Shown piece after piece: positions 1 through 11,293 of a stretch of DNA of 64,000 nt. The notes beneath the pieces were generated by a model. That model made no database searches and had not been told where the DNA came from. It saw only the letters and a program-made list of their open reading frames with translations. The DNA lies in the NCBI GenBank assembly GCA_019802505.1, contig JAFMOC010000039.1, positions 496,001 to 560,000 on the forward strand, read 5' to 3'. A program made the translations under genes and the position numbers. Numbering within the stretch: position 1 is the stretch's first letter; every line of letters starts with the position of its first letter. The stretch comes from Corydoras sp. C115 (Eukaryota; Chordata; Actinopteri; Siluriformes; Callichthyidae).

Positions 1-306
1 TACACTTAAGACAAAGCACCAATCCATTGTTGGGGACACACTCACTTACATAGACACACACTAAATAGGGGCATGTAATGTAGAGCAGCCAATTTACTTT
101 AAATCCATGTTTTTGGACTGTGGGAAGAAACTGCAGGACACAGAGAAAACCCACACTGACATGGGGAGAGCATGAAGCTCCAATCAGATTGGTATTGGTA
201 TTGGTATTGAAACCTGGATGCCCAGCATTGAGAGGTGAACGTGCTAACCACTACGTCATAAATTGTACATTTTAAAGACTTTTAGAGAGCTATATTGAGA
301 TCGTAC
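1..306 (-). mobile_element. Degenerate V-SINE (DANA/Mermaid-like) in the last lmod1 intron, cut by the window edge
   Basis: Read on the minus strand, the right end carries the tRNA-like head (wording like 'gctaaccac', 'gttcac-tctcaatgctgggc'). It then shows the diagnostic SINE body: ccatgtttttggactgtggg at ~104-123 and the cacactcac segment near 40-52. It is diverged and interrupted by a (ATTGGT)n-like stretch at 187-210. It lies directly downstream of the lmod1 exon 2 donor, so this is intron. Confidence 0.7.
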
Positions 307-3300
307 CTTTTTGAGTGTGTTCATGTTGCAGTTCCTGATGGAGGCCAACAGTTGATCTCTTGAACTTTTCACTGTCCCACTGCCGGAGACTCTGCCGCTG
401 TTTTGTTTGCGCTGGGAGACAGGGGTAAGGGACTTCCGCATGTCCTGAACATCCAGCATTGGTGCAGGTGGTGGTGGAGGAGGTGGTGGGCAGCCTGGGT
501 TTGACTCTGTGGAGTTACCACCTGATTTTCCTGATGAGTCCAAAAAGCCACTCTTGGGCTTCGAAGGAGAAGTCTTCAGGGCTGGAGAGGGGCTGCTAAA
601 TTTGGAAACTTTTGCTAATATAGATTCCTTCTTTTCTACAGAGTTCGGCTGAATTAGTTTGGACTTCTCAGGTAAAAGCTTCTTTTCTTCACTAGATGGC
701 TTAGAGCTGGCCGGATTGTTTTGCTCGGCAAGTCGTTGGGCTTCCAGACGTTTCTTCCGCTGACGATCCATATTACGACTAAGAATGTTGGTCATGGTCA
801 TCCTCGGGCCAGCCAGCTCGAAGTGATAACCCAGTTTGAGTAACGACGTATTGTCTCGGAGAACCTTAGTCATTTCCATCTCCGTCTTCCCTCCGCAGAT
901 GTGTCTCTGGTTATGAAAGCGAAGCTCTTTAAGAGTGGCGTTGTGCTGCAAGGACTGAATGATAGCTAGGATGCCTTTACCAGTCAGAAGGTTGGAATCC
1001 AGGTTGATTCCTGTTAGCGTGGTGTTATTACGTAACGTTCCGGCAATAGCAAAGGCTACGTGATCGTCTGCTCTTGTGTTAGCGAGATCAAATGTTGTAA
1101 TGTGAGTGTTTTTGCGAAGCCCCTCAGCAAACTGAATAAGGGTGTCTGTCTTGATAGCATCCGAATTGTTAATGTTGAGTTCGGTGAGTTCAGGGTCATC
1201 GCTGCGCACCTGCTCCAGGAGGTCATCAAACATGCTGGATCCTGTATCACTATCCATAAAGTCCTCTTCATCATCCTGCTCATCATCATCATCCTCTGTC
1301 TTGACTGATTGCTCATCTCCACTAACGCCACCCTCAGTACCACTGCATGACATCTCAGTCTTCTTCACCAAACCTTTTATCTCGTCTTTTTCTATCACTT
1401 GCTCTTTTTCTTTTTCTCTCTTGTTCCATCTACCATGCTCATTGACTTTCCCCATCACACTCTCAGTCTCAGTCTTTGGTTTGTCTTTTCCGTTCTCTGT
1501 TCCAGGTACAGTACTTTTAGCATATTGTTTTCTTTTCTCTCTGCTAACCTCTTCCTTTCCATTCTTTGCATCAGGATCCAAATCCTTCATGTTTTCCAGT
1601 CTACTCATTCCCTCTGCCACATTATTATGATCTGATGATATGCACTTCTGTCTCTCGAGCCTGGAGACAAACTCTTTTGTTTTGCTTTCTCTGCTGTTTT
1701 CCACCGGACTCACTTTTTGTTTGTTCACTCGTTCTTCCAAACTGTGATTGGCCTGTAACTTGGATATTATCCCTTTCGTCTTCAGGTTCTCACTCGTCTT
1801 GATGATGATGTCTTTTTTCTCCGGCTCTCTCTTCTCCTCTTTTTTCTGTAGTTTGGAGATGAGCTCTGAAGTCTTGCTGCTGACCTGTTCATTCTTAGAT
1901 GTCCCGCGTTGGCTGTCATTTTTATTTTCTATTTCATTTTTTTCTTTCCCAACCTCTAGCTTTTCCTCGTCTCTCTCTAATTCACTACATTCTGGTTTTC
2001 TGCTCGATGACTCCTCAACAACATTGGTTGCTTTGATAGCTCCATCTACATGGATCTGGTCTACATTCATTTCTTCATTGACATTTGAAATTCCATTTTT
2101 GGCCTCTTCCATGTCAGATGCGTCACGGCTCCGTGACCGGGAAAAGCTTCTATACTCTTTGCTTCTCATTCTCCGTAAGCGGTCCTGTCTACGAACTTCA
2201 GCCTCGCCCTAAGAATCAAAACAAACACAGTAATAGTGATAAGTAATTAGAATACTACTCAAGCTGGTGGCTCATTTATTTACCTGCTATATTTCAATAA
2301 AGAAAAACAGTATTCAAATTCCAATCTACTATATAATTTGCAACCTTTAAGTAAACCGCACAGGACAAAAGGCCAAAAATATTCACAGCTCTTAATTAAT
2401 AAATTCCCATATTTAGTCCCATTACCACGGGTGTACAAAATGTACCCATTCAGCCATCTATATGCTTTCACATTTGAGGAAAATCTGTTGGAGGAATGTC
2501 TGTTCTCTAGTGGTACATAGAGTCTTGGAAGGGTGTGATTGGCCTTATTTTGTCCTTAATTATGAAAAGCTAAAAGTTTATGAGAAATTAATGCCTTAAT
2601 CAGGCCAATTAAAACAATTAAACTGAATGAGAATTCAATACAAATGTATTCATGTGTACAATTACGGTATATGGATTTGTATGCACTGAGCTATTCTTAG
2701 GATTTGGTAAAGAAATGTGTCTGCCATCTAAATTTGTGTGCTGTTGTTTAAAGGAGTCCTGAAACTCTCGGCAGTGCCCTTATAAGGCCACAAGGCACAG
2801 AACACTCGCGCCAGGAATTCCAGCTAGTAGAGAGCCAGAACATGAAGTTCAAATCATTTCTGCTTTCAAATAGAGAACATTCCAGCCACATTTAATCATC
2901 CTAAATAATTCAATCTCAACATCGAGCCTACATATGTACCAATTCCAATCAATAAACTGAATGAATGGAATTAAATGTTATCGCTGAGTCTAGAGGCACG
3001 AAACAAACATTTAAAACATAATAGATCTACTTCTACTTTAATAATAAATCATTGCTATTAGTAAACAATGAATCCCACCTAAAACTTAGAAAACCAGCCC
3101 ATTTTGTTGGCCAATAAAGGACAATCCTTACCTATTACATAATAAATATAATCTAGGTGGCACTGTTTGTTTGATATTTTGGCTGACAATTTGCCCCATC
3201 TGCCATGGCAGCATACACCAATCTGACTTACTAGCATGCATTCTAGTTCATGGGTTTTGGAAGATGGATTACTGATCTATGTTATACATTCGGTGTGACT

Positions 3301-6300
3301 TGGTTAGCGCTATGTTTGTGTGGACCGTGTACAGACTTGTGAAACCAAATCTCCCTCTGAGACAATGAAGACTATCTATCTCAAGAAAAAGGATGCCGCA
3401 CTTTGCATGAGGGGAGTGTTGGATGTTTAAATGTGCTGTCCCATGTTCCCTTGCTTTGCTTGGATCTGCAGCAACAACACGCTGTCTCCAAAAGATGTTT
3501 TTAAAAGGTTCTTAGCCGCTTTGTCGCGTATCATCTTTCCAAGATGTTAACTGCACCTGTTTAAGCCTACAGCATTCAACACTTGCTGTAACCTCGTACC
3601 CGCTGAAGCTTGGTGCACACAAGATCATGTTTACACACAGATAGAGCACGCAGCACAACTCCCAGGGTACACTTGAGTTAACATGTCAAGCTAAGTCCAC
3701 CTCCGACCTACAGCATAAGATGCAAATTGAGTTCATCTGTTAGAAAAAGTAGGATCCAAAAGAATCTTGCCGTGTATTTGTTTAGTTTTGCTCTATGGTG
3801 TAGAATAAACTGTGTGTTGTGGGAGTGAAGACAGCACTTAGATGGACTCTGTTTACAGAACCGTACACACAACAGTTAGTTGGAAACACCTGGGTCTTGA
3901 ACAGGGGACAGTCGGTACATTTATAGAGCTTCAGTGCAATTTATCTTAGACACAGGTTTCTATATTCTTTTATTCCAGGTTAACTTGTTTTCATACAAAT
4001 TGCTGCAAAGCAGTTGTAAATTTAAGTCCGTGAAAAGGTTAGATTGCAAGTAGTATGACTACACAACCTGGCAAAAATACTCCTTTTGGAATTTTAAGTA
4101 TTTTAATTATAATTTAATAATTCAGTTCAAATCAGTTGATCCAACATTAGGTGATATGCATGCAAAAATAGGACCCAGTATGGTCCTGCTGAAAAAGACA
4201 TAAACGTCATCTTATCAGCACCATATACATCTGCAAAATACCAATGTAAAATACCAAATTCAAAATACCAAATTCATATCTATGCAGATAATCCCTTTTT
4301 AATTTTTACCCCAATTTTAAAAAATGTAACAGTCTGAATGACCCTTTTATTATTTGCCATGTGGAATATCTCATCTCATTATCTTCCATTATATAGGGGT
4401 GTCCCCATGCCCATCCGGACAGGGTAGGGCACCAATCTATCACCGGGCACACACTCACACAGACACACACATTATACAGGGGCAATAAAGAGCAGTCAAT
4501 TCAACTTCAATCTCATGTTTTATGAGAAAACCCACATGGACACGGGGAGAACATAGAAAAGCCACCTCGAGCCTAGATCCCCAGCACTGAGAGACGGGCA
4601 TAATACCCACTATCCCATGTGCAATTTATGTTTTTAAATCAACGCACAAGTTCAATTGCATAGTAGCCCATCTTAAATGACTTTGCACCATGGATTCTCA
4701 CAAAAGAGTCTGCAGATTTGCATGCAAGTTGCATTTCTTAAAGCAGCAGCATCTTAGTTAGATCAGTGGGAGGAAAACCAGGCATGAGTTTACACTTGCT
4801 CATAGTTTTATCTTTGTTAGATGATCACTCCTGGGAAAAGTAATAGGGTCTGATGGTGGAATTCAAACTCTAAAGTGATGGTTTCACCCTTTGTACACTT
4901 TCTAGTGTAACAATAATATATTAAAATTGCTTTATTGAATCCCAGACACTTAATAATAAACCTAAAATATGATTCAGTTCAACATTTATGACCAAAATAA
5001 CAAGAAGAAGAAAAGTTGATAGTTACAATCATCATGCTGATTAACTGAATAAAAGTTATAACAATCTGGTTTCTTTAATGTCTATATGTCAAAACATGTT
5101 AGATCAGTATGGTATGTTCTATAAACCCAACATGATTATGAATAATCTGCCACCGCGATAACCATCTGCCTTTGGAAAGGATGGTGTTGATGGGGAGGAT
5201 CAGAGAAGCATACCAGGAATAACGGACAGTCCGGTTCTCTGAAGGATTAAATGACTGGTCCTGTTACAATTATTCCATTTCTGTTAAGCTCTTCTTGTTC
5301 CTGCCGTGCAGCCTCAGTGAGAGGTGCACATTATTTATTAAAGTTTACAAACGGGCCAAGATATATGTTTATATATATGAAACTTATATATCTTTAAAAA
5401 ATGTTAATGCATATGAGCGTTTACTGAATAGGTCCTAGGCGTCACAGTGGTTTTTTTGAACGACCGAATCTGGGAATCCAGGTTCGAATCCCAATCTGGG
5501 TGGTTTCCAGGTTCTCCCAGGGTCCCCGTGGGTTTTCTCCAGGTTCTCCAGTTTCCTCCCACAGTCCAAAAAACATTGATTTAAGGTAAATTGGCTGCTC
5601 TAAATTGTTCCTATCTATATTGCCCCTATTTACTGTGTTTCTGCATGAGTGAGTATGTGGCATTGGAAAACATTTTTAAGTGCTCTTGTGGGAATTTAGG
5701 CCAACTTAGTCAAAAAAATGCATTTAAAATGTCAGAGCTGGCTCACAGTCTATGCTGCAAATGGATTTGGCGTGATTGGTGTTAACCATTTCCAAAACAA
5801 ACAACAGAAACTTGGAGGTGAATACAAGTTCTAAATGTTTTTTGCATGCTGTAGAATTAAACTTTACTTACTGAAAATATGAGTAATTTGCAGTTTACTA
5901 AGACATATACACTCACTGGCCATTTTGTTAGATACAGCTCATTGTTTCTCCACTTACCATGACTTTGAAATTCTACAGTTGTCCATCTGTTCTCTGATGA
6001 TCAGGACCCCTACAGAGCAGATTTTATTAGGGTGGTGGATGATGGCACAAGTGGATCAGACACCTGTATGGTTTGATTGGTGTACTGTTCTCTGTCAAGC
6101 AGCAGAACTGTGTCTGATCTACTTGTACAAGGTCAACACACTAACACACCACCACAATGCCAGTATCACTGCAGTACTGAGAATCATCCATCACAATAAT
6201 ACCCCCTCTGTGGGAGTCCTAATCACTGGAGAACATAGCAATGTGGACTAACAACGTATGTAGAGAAACAGTCTTTGTATAACAATTAATTGTATATGTA

Positions 6301-7420
6301 TTGTATATGGGCGGCACGGTGGCTTAGTGGTTAGCACGTTCGCCTCTCGGGATTAGGGATCCCCGGTTCGAATCCCCATCTGGGTGGAGTTTCCATGTTC
6401 TCCCTGTGTCTGCGTGGGTTTCCTCCGGGTTCTCCGGTTTCCTCCCACAGTCCAAAAACATGGATCAAGTCAATTGAATTCTCCAAATTGCCCCATATAG
6501 AGTGTGTTTGAGTGAGTGAGTGTGTGCCCAGCGATGGATTGGCGCCCTGTCCTGGGTCTATCTGCCCAGCGCCCGAGACGTTCTCCCCTGGATGGGCATG
6601 GGGAACCCCGCCGCGACCCTAATAGAGGATAAAGCGGGAGATAATGAATGAATGTATTGTATATCGGCGGCACGGTGGCTTAGTTCGCCTCTCAGCATTA
6701 GGGATTCCCGGTTCGAATCCCCATCTGCGTGGAGTTTCCATGTTCTCCCAGTGTCTGCGTGGGTTTCCTCCGGGTTCTCCGGGTTTCCTCCCACAGTCCA
6801 AAAACATGGATCAAGTCAATTGAATTCTCAAAAAAACAGTGTGTCCATATAGAGTGTGTCTGTGTGAGTGCCATGGATTGACGCCCTGCCCTGAGTCTAT
6901 CTGCCCAGCGCCAGAGACGTTCTCCCCTGGATGGGCATGGGGAACCCCACCGCGACCCTAATAGAGGATAAAGCGGGAGATAATGAATGAATGAATGTAT
7001 TCTGTATACAATTAATTGTAATTGTATAACAACAAATTCCATCGATATGAAAAAACAGACAGTGAGTGTAGAACTGAGCAGGTGGACCTAATTAAATAAG
7101 TGTACATAAAGTATAAAACATAGCCAGACAGTTCAGAAAAGTTATTTTTAAAGACTCACCTCAAACGATCGCTCTCTGCGGATCAGTTTCTTGGTCTGTC
7201 GCTCGCAGTAATCGAGCATGGCCTCTCGATCATAACCCCGCATCGGCTGCTTGTCGGTCTGATTCCGTTGTCTGAGGCCGACGGGGACGGCGGGGTCCGG
7301 GTCGGTGACCACCAGCTCCTTCTCCAGCTCCTCCACCTCATCAGGAGAAAGACTCTGCAGCAGGCTCTCGATTTCCGAGTCCTCACTGACATTACGCGCC
7401 ATCACTCTCCTCCTCGACAT
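307..7420 (-). CDS. lmod1: Leiomodin-1 (actin filament nucleator), two of its coding exons; last exon off-window
   Basis: Leiomodins nucleate actin filaments in muscle; LMOD1 is the smooth-muscle form. Coding exon 1 is 7160-7420 (87 codons, donor GAG|GTGAGT) and exon 2 is 307-2208 (634 codons, acceptor TTAG|GGC), joined in phase 0. The ATG at 7418-7420 opens MSRRRVMARNVSEDSEIESL, matching the start of human LMOD1. In order: tropomyosin/actin-binding helix at residues ~10-45, a long charged linker ~100-390, an acidic run ~392-403, the leucine-rich actin-binding domain ~420-570 (motifs ANTRADDHVAFAIA and RFHNQRHICGGKTEME), eight prolines at ~661-668, and a C-terminal WH2 (SSRDQLLASIRN) at ~702. 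The exon ends LKK at donor AAAG|GTACGA; human continues with about eight residues, so a tiny last exon lies left of position 1. The paralogue choice (LMOD1 rather than LMOD2/3) rests on the N-terminus, long linker and linkage to kdm5b. The N-terminal 13 residues of exon 2 lie upstream of its first methionine. Confidence 0.93.
4385..4620 (-). mobile_element. Degenerate V-SINE copy
   Basis: Shows the SINE landmarks in reverse: gtccccatgcccatccgg, then caccaatctatcaccgggca, then cacatggacacggggagaac, then 'cccagcactgagag'. Many substitutions and small deletions mark it as old. Confidence 0.65.
5432..5645 (+). mobile_element. V-SINE copy, 3' half missing or diverged
   Basis: The B box is intact (ggttcgaatcc near 5482), followed by the 'tttcctcccacagtccaaaa' body at ~5550-5570. 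The 3' segment with 'atggggaacccc' is absent. Confidence 0.7.
5915..6250 (+). repeat. Interspersed repeat, 'ggccattttgttag' family
   Basis: Begins 'actcactggccattttgtta' and carries 'ggtggtggatgatgg' and 'gtcaacacactaacacacca'. Related pieces recur at ~13140-13390, ~15375-15500, ~37700-38190 (interrupted by a SINE), ~46220-46420 and ~56815-56895. A common kind of fish dispersed repeat; I cannot assign its class. Confidence 0.55.
6309..6654 (+). mobile_element. Full-length V-SINE copy with target-site duplication
   Basis: The tRNA-like head has A-box-like tggcttagtggttagcac and B box ggttcgaatcc, then the conserved body and a (GAAT)n tail. The 12-base flank tgtattgtatat occurs at 6297-6308 and again at 6653-6664, a target-site duplication from reverse-transcription insertion. 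Confidence 0.88.
6666..6997 (+). mobile_element. Second V-SINE copy, head-to-tail with the previous one
   Basis: Starts immediately after the downstream target duplication of the first copy, with the head partly deleted ('ggcttagttcgcctctcag'). It ends in (GAAT)n followed by tgtattctgtat, a one-base-different third copy of the target. Confidence 0.86.
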
Positions 7421-7483
7421 TTTTACAAAAAACTCCCGGTTTCTTATGAGAATCCTAAAACATAAACCTTGCACATGTGTTTC

Positions 7484-7620
7484 TTCTTTTTTTTTTCTTT
7501 TTCTTTTTTTTTTTTTTTTTTAAAAGACGGCGTCAGGTTAAAAAAAAGTGCTGAAGTTTGCTGGGTTTCAGGAGACTGGAGTGTAAACAGGTTCACCACG
7601 CGGCGGCGGCGGCGGCGGCA
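7484..7620. repeat. Poly-T/T-rich tract and (CGG)n run just upstream of the lmod1 ATG
   Basis: A T-rich run occupies ~7484-7522 and a six-unit GGC/CGG run ~7600-7618. On the minus (gene) strand these are a GCC run followed by poly-A, immediately 5' of the lmod1 start, so they probably fall in the promoter or 5' UTR. No clear TATA box or CArG box was found. Confidence 0.6.
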
Positions 7621-8126
7621 CTGAGGCGGCGCCTCCCAGATTCAGACTTAATGTGAACTTAACTGCGTGCTTCAGATTTAACAACCCAAACTGAGCCCTT
7701 CCTCCGACCTCTGGTGCTAAAATACAACTACTGGAAACTAACTGTTGCATTGTGTTTGCGTTGGAGGGAAAACTACATTTACATTTAGTCATTTAGCAGA
7801 CGCTTTTATCCAAAGCGACTAACAAATGGTAGAACAAGTCAGAAGTTAAGGAAAAAACAGCAACACTGAGGAATTATCAAACCTGAGCAAACCACAGTTT
7901 GACATAAATATATATTACAATTGTATACAACACAATGCAACTGTTGCATTGTGTTTGCGTTGGAAGGAAAACTACATTTAGTCATTTAGCAGACGCTTTT
8001 ATCCAAAGCGACTAACAAATGGTAGAACAAGTCAGAAGTTAAGGCAAAAACAGCAACACTGAGGAATTATCAAACCACAGTTTGACATAACTATACATTA
8101 CAATTGTATACAATACAATGCAACTG

Positions 8127-8480
8127 GTAGGGCGGCACGGTGGCTTAGTGGTTAGCACGTTCGCCTCTCAGCGCTAGGGATTCCCGGTTCGAATCCCCAT
8201 CTGGGTGGAGTTTCCATGTTCTCCCCGTGTCTGCGTGGGTTTCCTCCAGGTTCTCCGGTTTCCTCCCACAGTCCAAAAACATGGATCAAGTCAATTGAGT
8301 TCTCCAAATTGCCCCATATAGAGTGTGTCTGTCTGAGTGAGTGTGTGCCCAGCGATGGATTGGCGCCCTGTCCTGGGTCTATCTGCCCAGCGCCTGAGAT
8401 GTTCTCCCCTGGATGGGCATGGGGAACCCCACCGCGACCCTAATAGAGGATAAAGCAGGAGATGATGAATGAATAAATGA
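8127..8480 (+). mobile_element. Full-length V-SINE inserted in the tandem array
   Basis: Complete head, body and 'gatgaatgaataaatga' tail. It is flanked by the perfect 12-base duplication acaatgcaactg at 8115-8126 and 8481-8492, which dates the insertion after the array formed. Confidence 0.9.
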
Positions 8481-8919
8481 ACAATGCAACTGTTGCATTG
8501 TGTTTGCGTTGGAAGGAAAACTAAATTTACATTTAGTCATTTAGCAGACGCCTTTATCCAAAGCGACTAACAAATGGTAGAACAAGTCAGAAGTTAAGGA
8601 AAAAACAGCAACACTGAGGAATTATCAAACCTGAGCAAACCACAGTTTGACATAAATATATATTACAATTGTATACAACACAATGCAACTGTTGCATTGT
8701 GTTTGTGTTGGAAGGAAAACTACATTTACATTTAGTCATTTAGCAGACGCTTTTATCCAAAGCGACTAACAAATGGTAGAACAAGTCAGAAGTTAAGGAA
8801 AAAACAGCAACACTGAGGAATTATCAAACCACAGTTTGACATAACTATATATTACAATTGTATACAATACAATGCAACTGTTGCATTGTGTTTGTGTTGG
8901 AAGGAAAACTACATTTACT

Positions 8920-9118
8920 ACATTATCTGTTTAAACAGGCATTTGGGCAAATGGGCTAGCCAGTAGTCTTGGTTGTTGTGTTTTTATGTTTTTATGTGGT
9001 GTAAATTGTGCTTTTATTGTGTTTATTCTCTTTTATTTTTTATGTTTTATCCTTTTGTAAAGCACTTTGTGGCCTGTGCCTATGAAAAGTGCTATATAAA
9101 TAAAGTTTACTTACTAGT
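8920..9118 (+). mobile_element. LINE/SINE 3'-tail-like insert inside the array
   Basis: Foreign ~200 bp block ending 'aaagcactttgtggcctgtg', 'gtgctatataaataaag' and a 'tttacttact' tail, a typical fish retroelement 3' end. It interrupts the fifth array unit. The family is not assigned. Confidence 0.55.
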
Positions 9119-9450
9119 TTACTTAGTCATTTAGCAGACGCTTTTATCCAAAGGACTAACAAATGGTAGAACAACAAGTCAGAAGTTAAGGAAAAAACAG
9201 CAACACTGAGGAATTATCAAACCTGATCAAACCACAGTTTGACATAAATATATATTACAATTGTATACAACACAATGCAACTGTTGCATTGTGTTTGCGT
9301 TGGAGGGAAAACGACATTTACATTTAGCAGACACTTTTATCCAAAGCGACTAACAAATGGTAGAACAACAAGTCAGAAGTTAAGGAACAGCAACACTGTG
9401 GAATTATCAAACCTGAGCAAACCACAGTTTGACATAACTATACATTACAA

Positions 9451-10419
9451 TACAATAAATTTAAACTATCACATGACCAAATGTGCACTTCCCTTCCACA
9501 TTTAAGTAAGACACCCTGTAAAATAATTAGTTCAGTTTAGTTTTGTTTAAAACTATGTGTATTGTATAAAAAAGCTACATAAATACCTGAAACTGAAACC
9601 ACATTTAGTAAATTATAAATCCAAGTGTGAAGAAACAATTACACAGCAAAATAAATTACATGCACTTTTAGGATCATTTAGCTTTGTAACTTTTGACCTC
9701 ATTCTATGTGTAAAATGAAGTCTTTCAATCTTATTACCGAAAACAAGAGTCCATATAAAGAGAGTAGCTGTTGTGTTTTGCTTCAGCTCCCTATAAGGAG
9801 CTGGAGATGTGAGAGTGTAAAACCTGGCTCCACAGCCAACGATATCCCTTACAGAAATCTAACTTCCGAATATGAACATGGCTGATGGCAAATAGGGGAT
9901 AATTAAATTCTAATAATCCTGGTCTTTGTCTTACCCACCCTCGTTGGATTTGATTGTGGAGTTAGCATGCTTTTTTCCCCAATTTGCTTATTTTTCTTGG
10001 TTTTGTATTCGTTACAGTTAAAAAACAGGTCAGGAAAATTACTTCAAAGTGTAAAAGTGAAATCGATTGTTGACAAGTCCATCCCTACATAGCTTTTAAA
10101 AAGTATTATAATTAATGTATTAATTGTTTTTAATTCATTTGTGATTTTATAATCCCTCCAATACAAATTCTGATACAGTAACAAAACCATACACAGACTT
10201 GATTTTGGATATCTAATGACCAGTCTAGTTCATTATATATAAATGAGTGGTGCATCCACTGTTTTACGACTATCAGTTTTAAATACAATTCCATATAATA
10301 TACATTTTAATAGCCCCCAGTGATAAATAATATAAAAAAGGTTCCTCACCCCTGCCATAAGTTCTAAACTAGCTGAAAAAGGAAACAAGACATTTGGTAC
10401 GACGTTAGACAAAAGGGCT
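9451..10419. other. Intergenic DNA between the lmod1 promoter side and the kdm5b 3' end
   Basis: AT-rich, with no open frame or recognised repeat that I can support. Confidence 0.5.
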
Positions 10420-11293
10420 TTTATTTCACACTATAAACTGGGACATTTTAAACAAGTGAAACCCAACTGCCCTCTCCATCCTCCCACCTCAGAAAATGGC
10501 CCATGTGAGTTCTGTGGCAGTTTTTTTGTTTATACACATCTTTCCGGCTGCTACATCACTAGTTACCGACCCAGGCTGCACGCTATATGCTTTAAACATC
10601 CTGTACAATGAACCATCACCTCTAAAGCAGCAGCACACAATTTATATGCACGCACAAGCCCCCAAAAGCTTACTGACGTTATTGCTCAGATAAATAAACT
10701 AATCTACAAAACAAAACGGAAATGACGAAAGAAAACGACAGTATCCCAGATGCAGGTACTTACCGGGGGGAGTTTTTCAAAAAGTTCTTATCAACTTTTA
10801 GTAATGAAAATGTTCTGTGTTAAAAAAAAAAAACAAATCCAGAACTTGTGTCTTGAGTTCTGCGTTATTTTCAGCATGCAGAAGAAACCCTTCTGTTTTT
10901 AACAACATGCTTTGAACAAAATGACCTCGCTCTCTGTCTATCTCTTTGTTCACAACGTATCAGATCAGAAACCCATGCTGCAACTCCAGTATGTGACTGC
11001 TTTCATTTAGCATATTTTTTAAACAATCACATGTAGTTCAAATAGGAAGGAAACATTGTAAAAATACAAAAAAATGACAGAATTGCATCGAACCACAAAA
11101 TCCAACAAAAAGAAAAAGAGATAATAGCACCGTTGTTACAAAGATCGGAGGTCAGAGGGAGATGGGGTAGGTCAGTTACACAACCAGGAACAAGGGCAGT
11201 ACATGGGGAAGAACTGAGGGTAAAGAGGGAGATGAACTGGGTTTTGTCCATCGTTGCCTCCTTGTTTCCTCTGTCGTCCTCTTGCTCATGCCC
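10420..11293 (-). other. kdm5b: kdm5b 3' UTR with poly(A) signal
   Basis: The stop codon is at 11294-11296. On the minus strand the first convincing AATAAA downstream is at 10420-10425, implying a ~0.87 kb 3' UTR. The end is inferred from the hexamer only. Confidence 0.55.

Larger units (their letters stand above)
2209..7159 (-). other. lmod1 intron 1: no exon seen; AT-rich with SINE debris
   Basis: GT-AG intron between lmod1 coding exons 1 and 2. It holds degenerate SINE copies at ~4385-4620 and ~5432-5645, a copy of the 'ggccattttgttag' family repeat at ~5915-6250, and two full tandem SINEs at 6309-6997. The interval 2230-4380 is AT-rich and I recognise nothing coding in it. Confidence 0.7.
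7742..9450. repeat. Tandem array of ~190-200 bp units in a two-unit (dimer) pattern
   Basis: The junction ctgttgcattgtgtt recurs at 7742, 7941, 8490, 8689, 8878 and 9281. Steps are 199, ~187 (after removing a SINE), 199, 189, then 403 with a foreign ~200 bp insert. Each unit holds 'catttagcagacgcttttat' and 'aaagcgactaacaaatggta', a wording common in fish dispersed repeats. Long units read 'acctgagcaaaccacag'; alternate short units lack 10 bases there. A near-perfect palindrome (acacaatgcaa / ttgcattgtgt) marks each junction. Confidence 0.85.

Noticed and set aside
1142..1802. Long plus-strand frames rich in Ser/Phe across lmod1 exon 2
   Set aside because: Antisense shadow of the Glu/Lys-rich lmod1 linker; the minus strand carries the conserved protein.
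6330..6400. tRNA-gene-like A and B boxes (also at 8150, 21000, 38210, 39300, 39610 and on the minus strand in other copies)
   Set aside because: They are the tRNA-derived heads of SINEs: the same ~340 bp body follows each, several have target-site duplications, and no full cloverleaf is formed.
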